Positions 61,462-64,000 of a stretch of 64,000 nt of DNA are shown here, piece after piece. The notes under the pieces are model-generated. The model had not been told where the DNA came from. It ran no database searches and worked only from the letters and a program-made list of their open reading frames with translations. Source of the DNA: Odontesthes bonariensis (taxonomy: Eukaryota; Chordata; Actinopteri; Atheriniformes; Atherinopsidae); contig NC_134519.1 in assembly GCF_027942865.1 (NCBI RefSeq), positions 16,873,248 through 16,937,247 of the forward strand, in the 5' to 3' direction. Made by a program: the position numbers and the translations under genes. Every line of letters starts with the position of its first letter. Position 1 is the first letter of the stretch.

Positions 61462-63108
61462 CCCTGTGTGTCTATTGTGTCTGATTAAGACAAAATAGTA
61501 GGTAGTCTGTTTGCACCCTTAAAAAACTGCAAAAATAATAAGTGATATCCAGAGGTTTGGACTCTCTGCCAAACTAAATGAGATGTTTGAAATACATGTG
61601 ATGGGAATTCAAACTATTTCTTCCATTTTAAGACCAAACAAATAACAGTTAAAATTAAACATGTATCAGTTACATTGAATGTTGATAGTCACGTTGAACT
61701 GATGCATGTAAAGAAATGTACAAAAACATACAGTGATACAGACTCAAAAGTAAACTATTATGACATAGCAATTTAATTTATCCATAATAGCCCACTTAGA
61801 GTACTACAATGCTTTCAGTGTTGAAGGCAAGCTTATAAATGAGATCCATGTGAAAACCATTTCCGTATAACTTACAACCAGCATGATGCTAACAACAATA
61901 GAACAGTTATGGAAATTTGGAGCTACTAACAATCAAGCCTCAGCGAAGATATTTGACTCAATGCTGAGCTTGTTGTCAGGATACTGGGAATTCAGTGATT
62001 GCAAGTCTTGATTATGCTGCAATAGATGGGAAGTGGTGTATGTATGTGTTTTTTTTTCGGATGACCCATGTTTTCCTTCAGCAAAACAGCAAAAAGGTCT
62101 CATTTACACTCAGACATACCACAAATTACAAGGCTGCTTTAAAGTGCCAATTTGCATAAATATACATGCCATGCATCTGGCAAGGCAAGTTTATTTGTAT
62201 AGCACAATTCAACAACAAGGTGATTCAAAGTGCTTTACAGAGACATTAAAACAGCAGAAATAAAAAGCATTATTTAAAATTTAAACAAAAAAGAAAGAAA
62301 TAAGAACAATATATAGAATCAGATAAAATCAGTAGTAAAAATATGATTATGTTTTGAAACTCAAGCTGCAGATTTGGAGCTTTATTCAAATGCAGCTGAA
62401 AATAGGTGTGTCTTCAACCTGGATTTAAATACACTAAGTGTTTCAACTAATCTGAGGCTTTCTGGGAGTTTGTTCCAGACGTGTGGAGCATAGAAGCTGA
62501 ATGCAGCTTCTCCATGTCTGGTTCTGACTCTGGGAACTGATAAAAAAAAAAAACGAATCCAGATGATCCTGAGGGATCTGGAAGGTTCATACTTAAAGGA
62601 CAAGAGAATCATTTGAAAACCGATAGAGATTTTCTATGATGCTGAAGCCATATGTGAACAGCGCTTTGTGGGCCTTTTTTAAAAGTCAGCATTGTTTTTG
62701 TCTTTGCAGATGGTTTCTGCGCACCAGAGTGGGATGGCATTGTCTGTTGGCCTCAAGGACCTGCTGGAAAGCTTGTGTCCACCTCCTGTCCAGACTATAT
62801 CTATGACTTTAACCATAAAGGCAAGAAGGGCTCTGGATGTACTTAGCACTTTATGACACTACTGTGCTATTGCATAGTATACATTCATAATCAGATCTCC
62901 CTCTGAGATGTCTTTAGTAATTTATACAATTATGCAGCTTCAAATATGTAATTGAAAACTGACTTTTTTTTCTTCCTGGTGTCAAGGACTAGCATACCGT
63001 CGGTGTGACAACAATGGAACGTGGGAGCAGGCCTCAGCCAACAAGACATGGGCCAATTATAACGAATGTGCAAAATTCCTCTACCATTACAACCATAGCC
63101 ATGAAAAG
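23996..63108 (+). CDS. pth1r: Parathyroid hormone 1 receptor, N-terminal part (4 exons; continues past window)
   Basis: Class B1 G-protein-coupled receptor for PTH and PTHrP, acting mainly through Gs/cAMP at the plasma membrane. Exons seen: 23996-24064, 55078-55180, 62710-62820 and 62987-63108, giving 135 in-frame residues. Residues 1-23 are the signal peptide; [13 protein letters not shown] then matches the start of the mature PTH1R ectodomain. All six ectodomain cysteines are present (46, 61, 70, 84, 101, 122), with the motifs [28 protein letters not shown] and TWANY. N-glycosylation sequons lie at 104, 113 and 130. The sequence ends at the usual exon boundary before the first transmembrane helix, and the remaining exons are outside the window. 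The dispensable mammalian exon E2 is not seen. It fits PTH1R better than PTH2R. Which teleost copy (pth1ra, or pth1rb, also called PTH3R) is unresolved. Confidence 0.93.
24967..25025. repeat. (CA)n microsatellite, about 29 units
   Basis: Uninterrupted CA dinucleotide run of 59 bp in the first intron of pth1r, about 0.9 kb after the signal-peptide exon. An apparent Val-Cys repeat frame across it is an artefact. Confidence 0.97.
28236..28300. repeat. LINE/SINE 3' end with (AATTC)n tail
   Basis: AATTC repeated about four times, then AAAAATACTTTATTTATCCC and AGAGGGAAC. This TTTAT-ATCCC-GAGGGAA wording is a common 3' terminus of teleost retroposons. Orientation and family are not certain. Confidence 0.5.
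29657..30264. mobile_element. TTAA-flanked palindromic element, 608 bp
   Basis: Left end AGGGATAGTTC and right end GAACTATCTCA are inverted. The pairing runs on through long imperfect arms (about 240 nt each; for example CATGAAGCTGTATGACATCC near the left end is mirrored near the right end, and GCTAGTTGGCTGGGGCTAC is mirrored as GTAGCCCCAGCCAACTAGC). The centre also folds (ATCACTGCGTGCTG against CAGCACGCAGTGAT). It is bounded by TTAA at 29653-29656 and 30265-30268. There is no transposase. TTAA duplication suggests piggyBac-type mobilisation; this is inference. Confidence 0.75.
31326..32245. mobile_element. Near-perfect palindromic TTAA element, 920 bp
   Basis: Two arms of exactly 454 nt (31321-31774 and 31797-32250, counting flanking bases) are reverse complements with only five mismatches and no gap by direct comparison, leaving a 22-nt loop. 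The ends read AGGGGAACTCCGGGGC and the complement, flanked by TTAA (31322-31325, 32246-32249). There is no coding frame for a transposase. It is a foldback-type non-autonomous DNA transposon. Its transcript within the pth1r pre-mRNA would be a very long hairpin. Confidence 0.85.
32337..32768. mobile_element. TTAA-flanked MITE, 432 bp
   Basis: Terminal inverted repeats AGCGGCACTATGCAACTTT, flanked by TTAA (32333-32336 and 32769-32772). It carries the motif CTGTAGGGGGAGCTCC near the left end. Non-coding. It is a relative of the split element at 38379-40135, which shares the same motif in the other orientation. Confidence 0.8.
38442..38450. repeat. LINE target-site duplication, copy 1
   Basis: TGTACGGTT, identical to 39778-39786, beside the GAA tail of the minus-strand LINE. 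Confidence 0.75.
38451..39777 (-). mobile_element. 5'-truncated RTE-like LINE inside the MITE
   Basis: Minus-strand non-LTR retrotransposon fragment keeping one uninterrupted reverse transcriptase frame of about 440 codons: [75 protein letters not shown], the catalytic FADD in [12 protein letters not shown], then [13 protein letters not shown] and the C-terminal [10 protein letters not shown]. The frame stops at 38458-38460, and only a GAA-type tail follows, so there is practically no 3' UTR. The duplication TGTACGGTT flanks it (38442-38450, 39778-39786). The endonuclease part is missing. The wording is that of proteins labelled 'craniofacial development protein 2-like' or 'endonuclease-reverse transcriptase'. 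RTE clade is my best guess because of the short-repeat tail. Confidence 0.85.
39778..39786. repeat. LINE target-site duplication, copy 2
   Basis: TGTACGGTT, at the truncated 5' end of the minus-strand LINE and identical to 38442-38450. Confidence 0.75.
40590..40692 (-). repeat. tRNA-derived SINE fragment, antisense
   Basis: The plus strand reads GACATGAAGCAAAGGGACAC, then GACTCAAACCCAGGCCTCC and AGCCCCTGTACAT. The reverse complement carries GGTTTGAGTCC, a B-box match, and the order of words fits a common teleost tRNA-derived SINE in antisense. The A-box end is lost or decayed. Confidence 0.55.
43386..43640. repeat. Old LINE 3'-end fossil
   Basis: Contains AAAACCTTTATTGTCATTGT, AATAAAGTGCAATATACTGG and GACAGCTGTTGGGTGGAAAA. 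This sequence order recurs in fish genomes as the 3' region of a LINE family. No intact frame. Family not assigned. Confidence 0.5.
48312..48360. repeat. (GT)n(AT)n microsatellite
   Basis: About five GT units followed by about seventeen AT units and a broken continuation. Confidence 0.9.
49979..50001. repeat. (TG)n microsatellite
   Basis: About eleven TG units without interruption. Confidence 0.9.
51359..51410. repeat. (GAA)n-rich purine repeat
   Basis: AAGAGAAGAAGAAAGAGG followed by eight or so GAA units. The Arg-rich frame read through it is a by-product of the repeat. Confidence 0.8.
55078..55180 (+). CDS. pth1r: pth1r ectodomain exon E1
   Basis: 103 nt between acceptor TTTTGCAG and donor CCTG|GTGAGT. 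It encodes [20 protein letters not shown], then [14 protein letters not shown], the N-terminal helix of the hormone-binding domain with the first conserved cysteine. It ends in phase 1. Confidence 0.93.
57030..57860. repeat. Old transposon-like interspersed repeat
   Basis: The stretch around 57400-57750 contains CTCATCTGACCACAAAACAT, GTCCATCTGAGATGAGCTTC, TTTGGATGCAGAGGCGGAAAG and CCCCAGACTCCTTGAATTTTC in this order. I recognise this as a widespread teleost repeat that elsewhere carries a long coding-like frame. This copy is badly decayed and its ends cannot be placed. Class left open. Confidence 0.5.
60570..60635 (+). repeat. tRNA-like SINE fragment
   Basis: TGCCTGGAGAGCACAGTGGA followed by GGGTTCAAATCCCCAGACC, with a full B-box match GGTTCAAATCC at 60602-60612. 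It resembles the head of a tRNA-derived SINE. No cloverleaf for a working tRNA can be drawn. Confidence 0.4.
61424..61460. repeat. (TAGA)n microsatellite, about nine units
   Basis: Uninterrupted ATAG/TAGA tetranucleotide run inside the intron before pth1r exon E3. Confidence 0.95.
62175..62640 (-). mobile_element. L2-clade LINE 3' end, antisense
   Basis: The minus strand encodes the C-terminal piece of an L2/Maui-like ORF2: [20 protein letters not shown] then [20 protein letters not shown] and [10 protein letters not shown], ending with a stop at 62382-62384. The rest, read on the plus strand, has the usual 3' UTR wording TTTATTTGTATAGCACAATT and TTCAAAGTGCTTTACAG. Only the last part of the element is present and the frame has an A-run disruption near 62540. 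It ends about 70 bp before pth1r exon E3. Confidence 0.8.
62710..62820 (+). CDS. pth1r: pth1r ectodomain exon E3
   Basis: 111 nt after acceptor TCTTTGCAG. It encodes [15 protein letters not shown] through [11 protein letters not shown]. The exon ends CATAAAG and is followed by GCAAGA, a GC-type donor. No GT donor in a suitable phase is available nearby, and the next exon resumes exactly with the expected GLAYRRC. Confidence 0.92.
62987..63108 (+). CDS. pth1r: pth1r ectodomain exon G
   Basis: 122 nt between acceptor GTGTCAAG and donor GAAAAG|GTGAGA, ending in phase 0. It encodes [15 protein letters not shown] through [15 protein letters not shown], with the last two ectodomain cysteines and three N-glycosylation sequons. 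The next exon, expected to start the juxtamembrane segment, is not in the window. Confidence 0.92.
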
Positions 63109-64000
63109 GTGAGATCCATCTCATTTCCCTTTACATTCTCATTGACAGAGTAACACTAGCTTCCCTCCAAATTAATTAGGAGAAACAGACTGAACAAATA
63201 TCACCAGACTGAACTGTCACACGCAAGATATTACAGCCATTTAGTATTGCCACATTTTACCCTGTAATTTCAATTCCTTCAAAATGAGTAACACATTTGC
63301 AATTTGATTTCACAGTAATGTGCAATGTGAATAAACCTTTATCATTTTTAATGATATGTTGGGCCTATAATGGGGGGGATAATGACAGGATTGCAAAGCA
63401 ATGTGGTTACTTTGTGATAATATATCTATAATTAGCTAAATTTCCATTCAAACACAAACAGAAAACAGAGTCATGTTAGTCTTAATAGAGAATTGCAAAT
63501 CTTGCCAAAGGACATTCCTATAAGTGAAAAACAAAATCTCAGCAATAAGGGCTAAATCTGTTACTTACTTATATTCTTTTTTTTTCACTAAACTGAAGTC
63601 ATGTAAACATATAATGACAACAATCCAAAAGAATATAAATACAGAAGCATTACTCCAAAACATGAAATTGCACACCTTATTCAAAAATATAAGTCCACTG
63701 TTCCAGCAGCCTGTTCTTCTTTAGCCAAGGTTCTCTCAAGCATTTTTGGAAACTTGCTACTGTGATTTGCTCCAGTTTGGCCACAAAAGCATCGCCAAGG
63801 TCAGGCACAGATGATTGGTGACAATACCTGGCTCTAGTTTATTACAGGTGTTCTCAAGGTGTTTGATGGGGTTCAGGTCAGGGCTCTGCACAGGCCTGTT
63901 AAACGTTGACAGCCATTATCCACCTCACTTTGACCATTGGGTTTTGTCAATATGCTTTTAAAAGACTAAGGCTTGCAAATCGGAAGTCACTGTTATGTCA
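63109..64000 (+). other. Start of the pth1r intron after exon G
   Basis: Begins GTGAGA. No further pth1r exon is seen before the window ends. Around 63845-63900 the words AGGTGTTCTCAAGGTGTTTG and GGGTTCAGGTCAGGGCTCTG resemble a multi-copy fish DNA-transposon-derived repeat, running off the end in decayed form. Confidence 0.6.

Larger units (their letters stand above)
55181..62709 (+). other. pth1r intron between E1 and E3 (7.5 kb)
   Basis: Begins GTGAGT and ends TTTGCAG. It holds a transposon-like fossil (57030-57860), a (TAGA)n run, a SINE-like piece and an inverted L2 end. In mammals exon E2 lies between E1 and E3. I found no candidate E2 here, but a short diverged exon could escape reading by eye. 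Confidence 0.8.

Noticed and set aside
1..64000. CRISPR arrays, bacterial operons or viral genes
   Set aside because: None seen. Tandem repeats are microsatellites, and interspersed repeats are vertebrate transposable elements.

Overview
This window is teleost fish nuclear DNA, probably from a percomorph-type fish. The evidence is: two vertebrate genes with many small exons and long introns; an A+T-rich background; and a fish-typical repeat load (Rex3 and other LINEs, an L2-type LINE end, tRNA-like SINE pieces, palindromic MITEs, many microsatellites). There are no bacterial genes, operons or CRISPR arrays.

Two host genes can be reconstructed exon by exon. On the minus strand, 12070 down to 9214, lies a complete essential myosin light chain gene (myl3-like; five coding exons of 102, 28, 150, 174 and 107 nt; 186 residues). 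On the plus strand from 23996 lies the 5' part of a class B1 G-protein-coupled receptor, the parathyroid hormone receptor pth1r (signal-peptide exon, then three exons carrying the whole hormone-binding ectodomain, 135 residues). The transmembrane exons lie beyond 64000. The genes are head to head about 12 kb apart, as MYL3 and PTH1R are in human 3p21, so this is a conserved syntenic pair and supports the orthology calls.

Layout. 1-8880: gene-poor flank with a possible 3' UTR of an unseen plus-strand gene, a LINE tail, an unclassified repeat piece, a near full-length but broken Rex3 LINE (about 3148-6432, with 13-bp target duplication), and a small terminal-inverted-repeat element (7623-8003). 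8927-12240: myl3. 12241-22760: intergenic, with a SINE head, a Harbinger-type MITE (20831-21566) and a LINE tail. 22770-24064: CpG-richer putative pth1r promoter and first coding exon. 24065-55077: a 31-kb first intron packed with four TTAA-flanked inverted-repeat elements. One of these is an almost perfect 930-bp palindrome, and another is split by an RTE-like LINE that keeps a long open reverse transcriptase frame. 55181-62709: second intron, with an old transposon-like fossil and an inverted L2 3' end close to the next exon. 62710-63108: two further ectodomain exons joined across a GC-AG intron. 63109-64000: start of the following intron.

The most notable observations are the large near-perfect palindrome in a transcribed intron, the cluster of related TTAA palindromic elements, the LINE nested in a MITE with clean target duplication, the foldback at the Rex3 5' junction, the direct E1-to-E3 exon order in pth1r, and its GC splice donor. 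No new protein system was found. The novelty here is structural.
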